Shown: positions 7,875 through 17,832 of the stretch, piece after piece | Layout of the letters: the number at the start of each line of letters is the position of its first letter | Position numbering within the stretch: position 1 is the first letter of the stretch | NCBI RefSeq assembly: GCF_018742245.1 | Contig: NZ_CP036132.1 | Span: 4,769,001-4,833,000, forward strand | DNA length: 64,000 nucleotides | Origin: Bacillus mycoides | GTDB lineage: Bacteria; Bacillota; Bacilli; Bacillales; Bacillaceae_G | Direction: 5' to 3' | The notes under the pieces: model-generated | What the model saw: only the letters and a program-made list of their open reading frames with translations | Database searches by the model: none | Told to the model about the DNA's origin: nothing | Made by a program: the position numbers and the translations under genes

Positions 7875-9311
7875 TTATTTCGCTATTAATTTTAATGCCG
7901 TTTGTAATTGTAAATCATTTTCTCCAGAACGAATCTTTTCAATAATTTTATTTTGAAGCGCTTCAGCTGTCTTTTTATCGAGTTGTCCTGTTGCTTCCAT
8001 CTCATTCGCATTTTGGAATGCTTTTAGTGCTGATTCTGTCTCTTTGCTAAAGTATCCATCTTCACGTCCTGGTACATATCCTAAGCTCTTAAGCATTTCT
8101 TGCGCATGTTTTACTTGTACATCATTTGAATTGTATGAGAGTGTCTTTTCAATTTGAATTGGTGTCGCATGATAATAATCTGGTTGCTTCACTTCTACAG
8201 TTGGCGCGATTCCTTTTTTATGAATCCAATTGCCATCTGGTGTTAACCATTTAAACATTGTTAATTTAATATTGCTACCATCTTTAAATGGAACAGCTTG
8301 TTGGACAGTACCTTTACCAAACGTTTTTTCACCAATTAAATCGTATCCTTCTCCCTCTTTTAGCGCACCCGCTAAAATCTCTGAAGCAGAAGCACTTCCA
8401 TTATCAATTAATACTGAAATTGGATATGGCTTTCTTTCTTTCAATTCCGTAGAGAATTTCTTCTTCTCACCATTTCGCTGTTCTACTTGTAGCATTGGCT
8501 TTTTATCTGTCATGATGTCTCCTAGTATGTCTTCTACACTATTTAAATAGCCACCAGGATTGCCACGTACGTCAATAACTAAGCCTGCTATATGTTTCTT
8601 CTCTAACTCTTTTAACTGATCCTTAAATTCTTTCGCAGTATTTTCAGCAAAAGAAGTAATTTGCATATAACCGATGTCTTTTCCGCTCTCTTGCTTTACT
8701 GAACTAAATACAGTGAAAATCGGAATCTTTTCACGCTTAATTTTAAATACTATCGGATCAGCCACTCCTGCGCGCTTAATTTCAATTGCAACAGTCGTTC
8801 CTTTTTTACCACGAATTTTTAATACTGCTTCTTCACGTGATAAATCTTTCACACTATTTCCATCTACAGATAAAATTTGGTCATTCGGTTTAATTCCTAT
8901 CTTTTCTGCTGGTGAACCTTTAATTGGCGATACGATAATAAGCTTACCGTCCGTTTTGTTCACTTCAGCTCCAATCCCTTCAAGTTCAGGATCTAGTGAT
9001 TGACTAAACTGTTTTGCCGTTTCTTTATCCATATACGTGGAATAAGGGTCCTTCAGCGTAGACAACATGCCTTGTATTGCACCTTCAACTAACTTGTCGT
9101 CCTTCACGTCTTCCACATAACGTGAATCAATTAGTGCATACGCCTCATTAATTTTTGCCAAATTCCCTTGCGCTGTGCCAGCATTACCATTCGATACTGT
9201 TTGCGTTACATACGCTGGGTTTATCCCAAACCAGTACATACCACCAAACATCCCGCCAGCACCAATTAAAAATGCAACAACCATTCCAATAATTGCAACT
9301 CTACGTTTCAA
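7875..9311 (-). CDS. ctpB: Carboxy-terminal processing protease CtpB (S41)
   Basis: A 478-aa secreted or membrane-anchored serine protease. An N-terminal hydrophobic anchor is followed by a PDZ domain, an S41 core with the catalytic Ser in NGSASASEIL and Lys in GEKTFGKGTVQ, and a C-terminal peptidoglycan-binding domain (QEMLKSLGYVPGREDGYF region). In B. subtilis CtpB cleaves SpoIVFA during sigma-K activation. I place the start at TTG 9311, nine bases after GGAAAGGGG. The longer frame from 9362 would begin inside the upstream terminator hairpin. The resulting length matches the 480-aa B. subtilis protein. Confidence 0.9.
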   Translation of the reverse strand: MKRRVAIIGMVVAFLIGAGGMFGGMYWFGINPAYVTQTVSNGNAGTAQGNLAKINEAYALIDSRYVEDVKDDKLVEGAIQGMLSTLKDPYSTYMDKETAKQFSQSLDPELEGIGAEVNKTDGKLIIVSPIKGSPAEKIGIKPNDQILSVDGNSVKDLSREEAVLKIRGKKGTTVAIEIKRAGVADPIVFKIKREKIPIFTVFSSVKQESGKDIGYMQITSFAENTAKEFKDQLKELEKKHIAGLVIDVRGNPGGYLNSVEDILGDIMTDKKPMLQVEQRNGEKKKFSTELKERKPYPISVLIDNGSASASEILAGALKEGEGYDLIGEKTFGKGTVQQAVPFKDGSNIKLTMFKWLTPDGNWIHKKGIAPTVEVKQPDYYHATPIQIEKTLSYNSNDVQVKHAQEMLKSLGYVPGREDGYFSKETESALKAFQNANEMEATGQLDKKTAEALQNKIIEKIRSGENDLQLQTALKLIAK

Positions 9312-9351
9312 TGCGGAATTCCCCTTTCCAGAACACACAGGTGGTGTAGCA

Positions 9352-9380
9352 AAAGGCATCACACGATGTGTGATGCCTTT
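9352..9380 (-). terminator. Hairpin between ftsX and ctpB
   Basis: AAAGGCATCACAC (9352-9364) and GTGTGATGCCTTT (9368-9380) form a 13-bp stem with a 3-nt loop, followed on the minus strand by TTTTGC. It probably ends ftsEX transcripts ahead of ctpB. Confidence 0.7.
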
Positions 9381-9429
9381 ACCTATTTCTACTATATGAT
9401 AAGCTTGTACGAATTATGTTTGCAACTTT

Positions 9430-10323
9430 TTATACTTTTAAGAAGCGACGAATTGACATTACACTTCCCCACATACCGATTAATGCACCGATTAACACTA
9501 ATAAACCAGCTAATTGGAATACGAATGGGTTGTATGGTAGAAGCTCGAAAATTGTTCCTCCAAGTTTTTCATTAAACACACCTTGCAATGAATTATATAT
9601 AACTAAAATTAGGCCAATTGGAATAATTGATCCTAATACTCCTAGGAATAATCCCTCTAACAAGAACGGCCAACGAATAAACCAGTTTGTTGCACCAACA
9701 AGTTTCATAATTTCAATCTCAGTACTACGAGCATAAATTGTAATTTTAATTGTGTTAGAGATTAAGAACATCGCTGTGAATAGAAGACCAGCAATTAACG
9801 CAATCCCGATGTTACGACCAGTTTTTACAGTATCAAATAATTTTTCAACTTGACCTTTACCGTATTGAACATTACTTACAAACTGCATTTTCTCAATCTT
9901 TTTCGCAATCGCCGCTGTATCTGTTGGTTCTTTCGCCTTTACAACAAATACATCTTTCAGTGGGTTATCTTGCTCAAATAACTCGAACGTTTTTCCACTA
10001 TCGCCTAAGCTTTTAATTAAACGTTTCAACTCTTCTTCTTTAGAAGAATATTTAATAGAATCTACTTTCGCAATTTTACTCATATCTTCTTCTAATTTCT
10101 TTTGATCAGCTTCTTTTGCTGCCGGATCAATATGCACACGAATTTCTACATCTTGCTCTACTTTCGTCGCAAAATGGTTCATATTCATAATCGCTGCCAA
10201 AAAGACGCCTACAAGTAATAACGTAACTGTTACTGCACTTACAGAAGCAAATGTCATCCATCCGTTACGGGATAGATTTTTCACACCTTCTCGCAAATGT
10301 CGACTAAGGGTTTTAGCCTTCAT
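9430..10323 (-). CDS. ftsX: Cell-division ABC transporter permease FtsX
   Basis: A 297-aa membrane partner of FtsE. One N-terminal transmembrane helix (about 24-45) is followed by an extracellular domain of about 130 residues and three C-terminal helices, the standard FtsX topology. The complex activates peptidoglycan hydrolases; in B. subtilis the target is CwlO, and a CwlO-like gene is present in this window at 21205-22515. The ATG at 10323 overlaps the last codons of ftsE (ATGAAGGCTAA). A longer in-frame start inside ftsE is unlikely, because the MKAKTLSRHLREG start aligns with the family. Confidence 0.93.
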   Translation of the reverse strand: MKAKTLSRHLREGVKNLSRNGWMTFASVSAVTVTLLLVGVFLAAIMNMNHFATKVEQDVEIRVHIDPAAKEADQKKLEEDMSKIAKVDSIKYSSKEEELKRLIKSLGDSGKTFELFEQDNPLKDVFVVKAKEPTDTAAIAKKIEKMQFVSNVQYGKGQVEKLFDTVKTGRNIGIALIAGLLFTAMFLISNTIKITIYARSTEIEIMKLVGATNWFIRWPFLLEGLFLGVLGSIIPIGLILVIYNSLQGVFNEKLGGTIFELLPYNPFVFQLAGLLVLIGALIGMWGSVMSIRRFLKV

Positions 10324-10999
10324 ATCCGTATCCTCCCTCAATCTCGTCTCGAACAATTTTTCCGCCTTCAATTGCAATTACACGATGACGAATTGTATTT
10401 ACGATATCTGCGTTATGTGTCGCCATAACAATCGTTGTACCACGCTCATTAATACGTTTAAAAATACTCATAATATCAAGCGCTGTTTCAATATCTAAGT
10501 TACCTGTTGGCTCATCAGCAATTACAACCTTTGGTCTATTTACAATCGCTCTTGCAATCGCCACACGTTGTTGCTCTCCGCCTGAAAGTTCGCTTGGAAG
10601 TGCATCTGCACGATCATCTAGACCTACAAGACCTAACACTTCTGTAACACGTTCACGAATCGCATCTGGTTCTTCTTCAATTACTTCTAAAGCAAACGCA
10701 ACATTCTCATATACCGTTAATTTAGGTAGCAATTTAAAATCTTGGAAAATTACGCCTAATTGACGACGGAAATATGGAACATCTCTTTCTGCTAATGTTT
10801 CAATTACAAGTCCATTTACATTAATTGATCCTGTAGATGGCTTCTCTTCACGATACATCATTTTAATAAATGTAGATTTTCCGGCTCCACTCGGTCCAAC
10901 TACGTATACGAATTCACCTTGTTTAATGTTAACTGTGAGACCAGCAATGGCTTTCATACCATTTGGGTACTCCTTATAAACATTCGTCATTTTTATCAT
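10313..10999 (-). CDS. ftsE: Cell-division ABC transporter ATPase FtsE
   Basis: A 228-aa ABC ATPase with Walker A GPSGAGKS near residue 36, Q-loop FQDFKLLP, signature LSGGEQQR and Walker B VVIADEPTGNLD. It pairs with FtsX and the genes overlap by 11 bp, so translation is coupled. The start codon ATG 10999 follows GGGTGATAAATA. It drives FtsX-dependent control of wall hydrolysis at the lateral wall or septum. Confidence 0.95.
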   Translation of the reverse strand: MIKMTNVYKEYPNGMKAIAGLTVNIKQGEFVYVVGPSGAGKSTFIKMMYREEKPSTGSINVNGLVIETLAERDVPYFRRQLGVIFQDFKLLPKLTVYENVAFALEVIEEEPDAIRERVTEVLGLVGLDDRADALPSELSGGEQQRVAIARAIVNRPKVVIADEPTGNLDIETALDIMSIFKRINERGTTIVMATHNADIVNTIRHRVIAIEGGKIVRDEIEGGYGYEG

Positions 11000-11322
11000 T
11001 ATTTATCACCCAATACTTAATGATTTTTTTCGAAATACTTTTCTGTACATTTGAAAATAAAAGAAAAACCTTTATTTTCGCTCGACCATTCTTGTTGAAG
11101 GTAGCTTCCATACATGCTTTTTATTAGCAACGCTACTCTATGTAACATATTTCATCAAAATTCTACAAACCCCATTGTAACATCAATCGGTTTCCAATTC
11201 GGATACAATTTTGTTACAGTTATGTTACATCCCAAGAAAAGGTAAACGAGCTCATGTAATTACTTAACTCGAAGCACTTTTCGGTCAAGTTATACAATCA
11301 GCTCGTTTATTAATTACGTTTC
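11000..11322. other. Intergenic region between ftsE and cccB
   Basis: No gene is visible. The region holds the ftsE leader and, at 11243-11309, a long imperfect stem with outer arms TAAACGAGCT/AGCTCGTTTA that could be the cccB terminator. Several TGTTACA-like repeats occur at 11137-11230 without a recognised factor. Confidence 0.45.
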
Positions 11323-11646
11323 TTATTTATGCTCCGCTAACCATTCAGCTACTTTTTTCGCATCTTCACCTTGAATAAGTCCAGGTGACATTGAGCCGCG
11401 ACCTTTTTTAATAATTTCTTCGATATCTGCAGCGTCATACTTACTGCCTACTTTTCTTAAATCAGGTCCAGTTGCTCCTGCTAAATCTTTCGCGTGACAA
11501 CCAGCACAACTTCTTTGGAAAATTTGTTCTGCACTATCTGTACTTGCAGACTGATTCGAAGACTTACTCTCTTCTTTATTTCCACATGCTCCTAAAGCAA
11601 AAACGACTGATGTCCCCAGCGTAATAGCCAACAATTTCTTTTTCAC
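11323..11646 (-). CDS. cccB: Cytochrome c-551, membrane lipoprotein
   Basis: A 107-aa lipoprotein. The signal peptide ends in the lipobox LGAC (lipidated Cys near residue 21), followed by a Ser/Asn/Glu-rich linker. A single-haem cytochrome c domain has CAGCH as haem site and a distal Met ligand in the GSMSPGL stretch. It carries electrons on the outer membrane face to terminal oxidases. The start is GTG 11646 after GGGGAGCG. Its position beside ftsEX and prfB is as in B. subtilis cccB. Confidence 0.9.
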   Translation of the reverse strand: MKKKLLAITLGTSVVFALGACGNKEESKSSNQSASTDSAEQIFQRSCAGCHAKDLAGATGPDLRKVGSKYDAADIEEIIKKGRGSMSPGLIQGEDAKKVAEWLAEHK

Positions 11647-11980
11647 TTCTATCGCTCCCCATTGTTGATATTCTTTTCATTCATAACTAGACAATAATCT
11701 TCACAACACATTCAATATTCATTATAAGCATTATCTTTATATAGAAAAACCAAGGTATATTTCATATCTTTCACAAATATAGTGAAAAGCCTAATGAAAT
11801 AAAGCTTTCACAAATTGTTTCAATTCTGTGAACACCTTAGAAAGTTCTATAAAGAACCTCTTTTTCCAAACAAAATCAGAAAAATCCCATATAAAGTTCT
11901 GCTCCATTACCGCTCTGTTTTACTATTTTCTACTTTTTACAAAACAATATACGGCATTATATGCTACATATAATCTCATC

Positions 11981-12011
11981 AAAAAGAGAAGTTGTCGCCT
12001 CCAACTTCTCT
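11981..12011 (-). terminator. Terminator of prfB
   Basis: AGAGAAGTTG (11985-11994) pairs with CAACTTCTCT (12002-12011), seven-base loop, followed on the minus strand by five T residues. It is the first minus-direction terminator after prfB. The rest of the 11647-12104 gap is AT-rich with no supported gene. Confidence 0.75.
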
Positions 12012-12075
12012 TCCTCTTTATTTCATCAATATAAATAAGATAAGCCTCTTTATATCCTCTTGGACCTCAGCATGT

Positions 12076-12098
12076 GCCAACAATTCTGTTGGCTTTTT
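12076..12098 (+). terminator. Plus-strand terminator-like hairpin with no plus-strand gene
   Basis: GCCAACA-ATTC-TGTTGGC followed by TTTTT (12094-12098) points toward the prfB 3' end on the plus strand. On the minus strand the same hairpin has no T tract. It may stop antisense transcription into prfB or end a short plus-strand RNA. Confidence 0.45.
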
Positions 12099-12104
12099 CT
12101 CTTA

Positions 12105-13203
12105 TTAAATACGAGAACGTAAATACGCATCAATAAACGGATTAATTTCCCCATCCATAACTGCTTGTACGTTACCAACTTCTGTATTTGTACGATGGTC
12201 TTTCACAAGAGAATACGGGTGGAATACGTAAGAACGGATTTGGCTGCCCCATCCAATTTCTTTTTGCTCTCCGCGAATCTCATCTAATTGTGCTTGTTGT
12301 TCTTCTAATTTCTTTTGATATAATTTCGCTTTCAGCATTTTCATCGCATGTTCACGGTTTTTAATTTGAGAACGCTCTGACTGACATGTTACAACCGTGT
12401 TTGTTGGTAGATGCGTTATACGAACTGCTGAATCTGTCGTATTAACGTGCTGTCCGCCTGCACCACTTGCACGATACGTATCTATTTTCAAATCTTCTGT
12501 ACGCACTTCAATTTCAACTTCATCATTGAATTCAGGTACAACTTCACAAGATACGAACGATGTATGACGACGACCTGAAGAATCGAACGGTGAAATACGT
12601 ACAAGACGATGTACACCTTTCTCCGCTTTCAAATAACCGTAAGCGTTATGACCTTTAATTAATAATGTAACACTCTTAATACCAGCTTCATCGCCCGGTA
12701 AGTAGTCAACCGTTTCTACTTTAAACCCACGTTTCTCAGCCCAGCGTGTGTACATACGTAATAACATAGAACCCCAGTCTTGTGACTCTGTTCCACCTGC
12801 ACCTGGGTGTAATTCTAAAATAGCGTTATTTTTATCATAAGGATCGCTTAATAGTAACTGCAGCTCGTACTCATTCATTTCTTGAATTAAAGTTTTCACT
12901 TCAGATTCTAATTCTTCATGTAAATCTTCATCATACTCTTCTTTAAGTAGGTCATGCGTCATTTCTAAGTTTTCGAACGTCTCATCTAACTGACGGAACC
13001 TTCCAACCATATCTTTCAGCGCATTCGCTTCATTAATTACAGCTTGTGCGCCTTGTTGGTCATCCCAAAATCCAGCGCCCATCATCGTTTCTTCTAATTC
13101 TGCAATTTGTTTTTCCTTAGTAGGGAGGTCAAAGAGACCCCCTAAAAGCCGCTAATCTCTTAGCCATTTTTTCTAATTCTTGCCTAATTTCTACTAATTC
13201 CAT
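12105..13203 (-). CDS. prfB: Peptide chain release factor 2, with programmed +1 frameshift
   Basis: RF2 ends translation at UGA and UAA. The gene is in two frames. ATG 13203 (SD GAGGTGAAGG) opens 24 codons ending SL and an in-frame TGA at 13129-13131. The ribosome shifts +1 at CTT-TGA-C (13128-13134) and continues with GAC for 341 codons to 12105, giving 365 aa. A stimulatory SD-like AGGGGG lies just upstream of the slip site. The SPF anticodon-like tripeptide (RISPFDSSG) and the catalytic GGQ (GAGGQHVN) are intact. This is the conserved autoregulation of RF2 level by UGA read-out, not a pseudogene. It lies downstream of secA, as in B. subtilis. Confidence 0.97.
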
Positions 13204-13347
13204 TTCCTTCACCTCTATGTAATTGCTGTTACTTTCATATGAAAACAAGGGAAACTCTCTCCGCTTATTACAGAGAGAGTTTAAACCTTTGCATTATACA
13301 TTTTTTGATGTAAAAGTTTGCAAAGCAGCCTGAACTACAGTTCCCTA

Positions 13348-15855
13348 TTACTGTCCAATGCCACAACAGTTTTTATATTTCTTGCCACTACCGCATTTAC
13401 ATAAATCGTTGCGTCCCATTTGGTCACCTTTTACAACCGGTTTTTTCTTCGCGTCTTCGCCATCGCTTGATGGATGAACAGCTTCACCTTGAACAACTTC
13501 TTGGCGCTCTAAGTTTTGCTCAATTTCAGCTTTCATAATGTAACGAGAGATTTCCTCTTCAATAGAAGCGATCATCGACTCGAACATTGCGAATCCTTCC
13601 ATTTGGTATTCACGAAGTGGATCGATTTGTCCGTAAGCACGTAAATGAATACCTTCACGAAGATGATCCATTGCATCGATATGATCTGTCCATTTCGTAT
13701 CTACAACACGGAATACAACAACCTTTTCGAATTCACGCGTCTGCTCTTCAGGTAGAAGTTTCTCTCTTTCGTTATAACGCTCTACTAATTTCGCGATGAT
13801 TGATTCGCTCATTTCTTCTGGAGCAAGGCGACGTAACTCTTCTTCTTTTACATCTCCTTCTTCAAGAAGGTTTGTATTTAAGTAATCGACAAGACCTTTC
13901 ATGTTCCAATCTTCTTCGATTTCTTCTTGCGTATGAAGTGCAACAGCACGTTCTATCGTAGATTTCATCATACCTTCAATAATGCTGCGTAAGTTCTCTG
14001 AATCCATTACTTCTTGACGCTGCTTATAAATTACTTCACGTTGTTGACGAAGTACATCGTCGTATTGCAATAGCTGCTTACGTGCATCATAGTTATTTCC
14101 TTCTACACGTTTTTGTGCAGATTCTACAGCACGAGAAACCATTTTACTTTCGATTGGCTGTGAATCATCCATACCAAGACGATCCATCATCGCTTTCATA
14201 TTGTCAGCACCGAAGCGGCGCATTAGTTCATCTTCCATTGATAGGTAGAACTGTGTTACACCAGGGTCCCCTTGACGACCAGCACGACCACGTAACTGAT
14301 TATCAATACGACGGCTTTCGTGACGTTCTGTACCGATAACTGCTAGGCCAACGTTTCTAATATCGTCGCCTAACTTAATATCCGTACCACGACCAGCCAT
14401 ATTCGTCGCAATTGTTACAGCGCCTTTCATACCAGCTTCTGCAATGATATCCGCTTCACGCGCATGGTTTTTTGCGTTTAAGATATTATGACGTACACCT
14501 TTACGTGTTAACATTTTTGAAATAAGCTCTGATGTTTCAATTGCAACTGTACCAACAAGAATAGGTTGCCCTTGCTTATGACGATTTACAATATCCTCAA
14601 CAACTGCATTGAATTTACCTTCCATTGATTTGAAGATTAAATCAGCACGGTCATCACGAATAATATCTTTATTCGTTGGAATTACGATAACATTCATATT
14701 GTAAATACTACGGAATTCTTCTTCTTCCGTTTTCGCTGTACCAGTCATACCAGATAACTTTTCGTACATACGGAAGTAGTTCTGGAACGTAATTGTTGCA
14801 AGCGTCATACTTTCATTTTGAATTTCTACGCCTTCTTTTGCTTCAATAGCTTGGTGTAAACCTTCGCTATAACGACGACCTTTCATAAGACGACCAGTGA
14901 ATTGGTCTACGATTACGATTTCGCCTTCTTGTACAACATAATCTGTATCACGGTGCATAACAACGTGTGCACGAAGCCCCTGATTAATATGGTGAAGAAG
15001 TGCTACATGTTTTAAATCAAATAAGTTTTCAATATGGAAAGCTTTCTCTGCTTTCGTAATACCATCTTCAGTTAACATTACATTTTTCGTTTTCACATCA
15101 AATGAATATTCTTTTTCATTTTCTAATGTACGAACGAATGCATTTGCAAACATGTATAGCTCTGTTGATTTTTGAGCTTGTCCAGAAATAATAAGCGGCG
15201 TACGTGCTTCATCGACTAAAATGGAATCGACTTCATCGATGATAGCAAAATTAAGTGGACGCTGAACGCACTGCTCTCTATATAACACCATGTTGTCACG
15301 TAAGTAATCGAATCCAAGCTCGTTATTTGTGCTATACGTAATATCAGCAGCATAAGCAGCTTTTTTCTCTTCACGTGACATACTATTTAAGTTAATCCCT
15401 ACAGTTAGGCCAAGGAACTCATGAAGTTGTCCCATTTCATTTGCATCACGTTGTGCTAAGTATTCATTGACTGTAACAACGTGAACACCTTTTCCTGTTA
15501 ATGCGTTTAAATATACAGGTAAAGTAGATGTTAACGTTTTACCTTCACCTGTTTTCATTTCAGAGATATTTCCTTCATGTAAGGCGATACCACCCATTAG
15601 CTGTACGCCATATGGACGCATTCCAAGAACACGATTTGCTGCTTCACGAACAACCGCAAAAGCTTCAGGAAGTAGATCATCTACTGTCTCACCTTTTGTT
15701 AGACGTTCTTTAAATTCAATCGTCTTTCCTTTTAATTGTTCATCAGTTAGCGGCTTAATAGATGATTCTAATGCATCAATTTGCTCCACTGTCTTCTGCA
15801 TACGTTTAATTTGGCGTTGGTTGACATCAAATACCTTTTTTAAAATACCGATCAT
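13348..15855 (-). CDS. secA: Preprotein translocase ATPase SecA
   Basis: An 835-aa motor that pushes secretory proteins through SecYEG. Features: Walker A MKTGEGKT (residues 100-107), [13 protein letters not shown] (DEAD-type Walker B), motif [13 protein letters not shown], and a C-terminal zinc site [13 protein letters not shown] in the last 20 residues. Length is normal. It heads the secA-prfB pair. An imperfect hairpin (13252-13282) lies between them without a clear T tract, so read-through into prfB is likely. Confidence 0.98.
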   Translation of the reverse strand: MIGILKKVFDVNQRQIKRMQKTVEQIDALESSIKPLTDEQLKGKTIEFKERLTKGETVDDLLPEAFAVVREAANRVLGMRPYGVQLMGGIALHEGNISEMKTGEGKTLTSTLPVYLNALTGKGVHVVTVNEYLAQRDANEMGQLHEFLGLTVGINLNSMSREEKKAAYAADITYSTNNELGFDYLRDNMVLYREQCVQRPLNFAIIDEVDSILVDEARTPLIISGQAQKSTELYMFANAFVRTLENEKEYSFDVKTKNVMLTEDGITKAEKAFHIENLFDLKHVALLHHINQGLRAHVVMHRDTDYVVQEGEIVIVDQFTGRLMKGRRYSEGLHQAIEAKEGVEIQNESMTLATITFQNYFRMYEKLSGMTGTAKTEEEEFRSIYNMNVIVIPTNKDIIRDDRADLIFKSMEGKFNAVVEDIVNRHKQGQPILVGTVAIETSELISKMLTRKGVRHNILNAKNHAREADIIAEAGMKGAVTIATNMAGRGTDIKLGDDIRNVGLAVIGTERHESRRIDNQLRGRAGRQGDPGVTQFYLSMEDELMRRFGADNMKAMMDRLGMDDSQPIESKMVSRAVESAQKRVEGNNYDARKQLLQYDDVLRQQREVIYKQRQEVMDSENLRSIIEGMMKSTIERAVALHTQEEIEEDWNMKGLVDYLNTNLLEEGDVKEEELRRLAPEEMSESIIAKLVERYNEREKLLPEEQTREFEKVVVFRVVDTKWTDHIDAMDHLREGIHLRAYGQIDPLREYQMEGFAMFESMIASIEEEISRYIMKAEIEQNLERQEVVQGEAVHPSSDGEDAKKKPVVKGDQMGRNDLCKCGSGKKYKNCCGIGQ

Positions 15856-16109
15856 AGGAAATACGCTCCTCTTTTATTAAAATAAAACTTCCGATTGCTT
15901 TCTTTTTCTCTTTACAATCAGTCGTTATAAAAATCAAATTTATGTTATGCCAATTTTTCTCCTAATTAAAAAAACTAAAATGTATAAACCTAATGATAAT
16001 TGTAACACTTGTCTTGTAACTATGACAACAATCGTCCAAATGTCGAGCCATAGATTTAGAAAAAGTTTTTATTTTATTTGTTCCAACAAACTAATATTTC
16101 AAATTCACA

Positions 16110-17048
16110 TTACAAATTTCGTATTAAATCTAAGTAGTATTCTTTCAAGTTCTCTTTTAAAGAAGATGGCTCAATTATTTTTATAGTTTTACCAAAACTA
16201 GCTAGATACGAGATGATAAAGTTGATTTCAGCAGGCTCATAAGTTCCTATTAAATATGTATCTTCACATTCTTCCCATAATTTCATCGAAGGGTATTGTT
16301 GTTGCTTGAATATCTCTATCCCCCTCGCAGTAATTGAGCATTTAAATTGAATAGCTTGTTCAGTTGCCTTCCAAAGACTATGTGCGTTATGTATATTTAT
16401 ATTTTCCAAATCCAGACTATCCTGAGCACCTACCATTTCTAACGACCTAATACGATCACAGCGAAACACTCGATAAGCCGCTTTATCTAAATCGTAAGCC
16501 TGGCAATACCAATAACCTTTCATTGCATAAATCGAAATCGGCTGAATACGGCGCATTGTCGTTTGTTTCGGTGTTACATAGTTTATAGTTAAAGCCCTAT
16601 TTTGAACAGCAGCTAACAAAATCTCTTCTAGATAACCACATTCATGTGCTTGTTCCAAATGAAAAAAGGACACTCTTTTTTGCAAGTTTTCAATTTGCTC
16701 ACGCTGTTTTGACGAAACACTATCTAAAAATTTCTTATTAATGGAACGAAACGAGATTTGAAAGGGAATACTTACAAAACTACTTAGTGCTTGCATTGCA
16801 AAATAAAGCGCAAAAACTTCATGGTTTGTAAATGAAATTGGTGGTAACGCCATCGTTTTTATTAAACGATATCCTCCATACCGACCATACTCTGCAAAAA
16901 GGGGTACACCCATTTCCTCTAATGATGCAATATCACGTAAAGCTGTCCTTTTTGAAATTTGAAATTCATCCATTAAATCTTTCAATGTGAATATTTGTTT
17001 TTGATTAATAAAACGTAGCATCTGATTTAAACGTTCAACTTTTTTCAT
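16110..17048 (-). CDS. YafY/WYL-family transcriptional regulator
   Basis: A 312-aa regulator: an N-terminal HTH_11 winged helix (residues 1-60, FTLKDLMDEFQISKRTALRD), then a WYL domain (about 135-205, with YCQAYDLDKAAYRVFRCDRI) thought to sense small ligands or nucleic-acid pieces, and a C-terminal WCX extension. It is divergent from the PhnB-like gene at 17131; the promoters share an 82-bp gap, so that neighbour is the likely target. No terminator is obvious in 15856-16109. Confidence 0.85.
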   Translation of the reverse strand: MKKVERLNQMLRFINQKQIFTLKDLMDEFQISKRTALRDIASLEEMGVPLFAEYGRYGGYRLIKTMALPPISFTNHEVFALYFAMQALSSFVSIPFQISFRSINKKFLDSVSSKQREQIENLQKRVSFFHLEQAHECGYLEEILLAAVQNRALTINYVTPKQTTMRRIQPISIYAMKGYWYCQAYDLDKAAYRVFRCDRIRSLEMVGAQDSLDLENINIHNAHSLWKATEQAIQFKCSITARGIEIFKQQQYPSMKLWEECEDTYLIGTYEPAEINFIISYLASFGKTIKIIEPSSLKENLKEYYLDLIRNL

Positions 17049-17130
17049 AAATTCTCCCTATAGGTGTCGTATGTTGGCACCTTATATTTGTATAGTAATA
17101 AGTGTAAACATATATGAAGGAGGCAATACA

Positions 17131-17574
17131 ATGAACTTTGAAGTAATCCCTTTTTTATCATTAAATGGGCAAGGCGCTAAAGCAATTGCATTTTACGAAC
17201 AGTATTTAGGCGCAAAAGTTTTATTTAAAAAGAATTATAAAGAAATGAAAGAAATAGATCCTAATTTCACGTATAAAGAAAGCCAAGAACACTATATTAC
17301 CCATTCCGTTTTACAAATTGGCACTAATAAAATTATGATTGCAGAACAGGCAGTGGATTCCACACGCCCTTGGCAATTAAGTAATAGCTCATCATTATGC
17401 ATTCAATCTAAAGATTTCCAAACGATTGAAGCACTCTATCACAATCTAATTCAACATGATGAGGTTTATATTTTAACACCTTTTGAAAAAAACTCCTTCA
17501 GCCCGGGTTATGCCATTGTGCGAGATCCTTTTGGAATAGTAATACAATTGACCGTTACAAAACATGACTTCTAA
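17131..17574 (+). CDS. PhnB-like VOC-superfamily protein
   Basis: A 147-aa single-domain protein of the glyoxalase/vicinal-oxygen-chelate fold, PhnB subgroup: FLSLNGQGAKAIAFYEQYLGA at the N-terminus and YAIVRDPFGIVIQL at the C-terminus. The ATG at 17131 has a strong GAAGGAGGC site 6 nt upstream; an earlier in-frame start at 17071 lacks one. Many PhnB-like proteins lack a known reaction, and the metal ligands are not all conserved, so no substrate is proposed. Regulation by the divergent WYL protein is likely. Confidence 0.8.
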   Translation: MNFEVIPFLSLNGQGAKAIAFYEQYLGAKVLFKKNYKEMKEIDPNFTYKESQEHYITHSVLQIGTNKIMIAEQAVDSTRPWQLSNSSSLCIQSKDFQTIEALYHNLIQHDEVYILTPFEKNSFSPGYAIVRDPFGIVIQLTVTKHDF

Positions 17575-17637
17575 ATCTCATTACGAATGAGCCATTTAAA
17601 TTTATATCAATATTACAAGATAGGAAGGCAAAAACAT

Positions 17638-17796
17638 ATAAAGCGAAACTTTAATCAGTGGGGGTTTTGTTCATCCCCCACTGATTATCAGCCTTCACCA
17701 ATCGGGCGTTTACGGACAGCAGGGTCCCCACCTAACTTCTTTGCTCCAGCCGAATTTTGAGGTGGGAGTTTTACTGCCCACAAATAGCGGGATAAA
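17638..17796. repeat. bcr1 element, copy 2 (full length)
   Basis: A 159-bp copy in the opposite orientation to copy 1, with intact ATAAA flanks at 17638-17642 and 17792-17796. It sits between the PhnB-like gene and the hpf terminator. Unlike the other copies it starts 63 bp after the nearest stop codon rather than at it. Confidence 0.9.
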
Positions 17797-17827
17797 AAAA
17801 GCGCAGCCTCATTCGGCTGCGCTTTCG
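17797..17827 (-). terminator. Terminator of hpf
   Basis: AAAGCGCAGCC (17798-17808) and GGCTGCGCTTT (17815-17825) form an 11-bp stem with a TCATTC loop; on the minus strand a T tract follows that merges into the bcr1 flank. Confidence 0.8.
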
Positions 17828-17832
17828 AATTA

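Noticed and set aside
9312..9362. N-terminal extension of CtpB (begins MMPFATPP)
   Set aside because: It starts inside a terminator hairpin; TTG 9311 has a good ribosome site and the family length.
11828..12034. 68-aa plus-strand frame
   Set aside because: No ribosome site, biased AT composition, overlaps the prfB terminator.
12105..13085. prfB as a 326-aa gene starting at 13085
   Set aside because: Upstream sequence shows the conserved frameshift and the true start at 13203.
15947..16186. 79-aa plus-strand frame between secA and the WYL regulator
   Set aside because: No ribosome site and runs antisense into the regulator gene.
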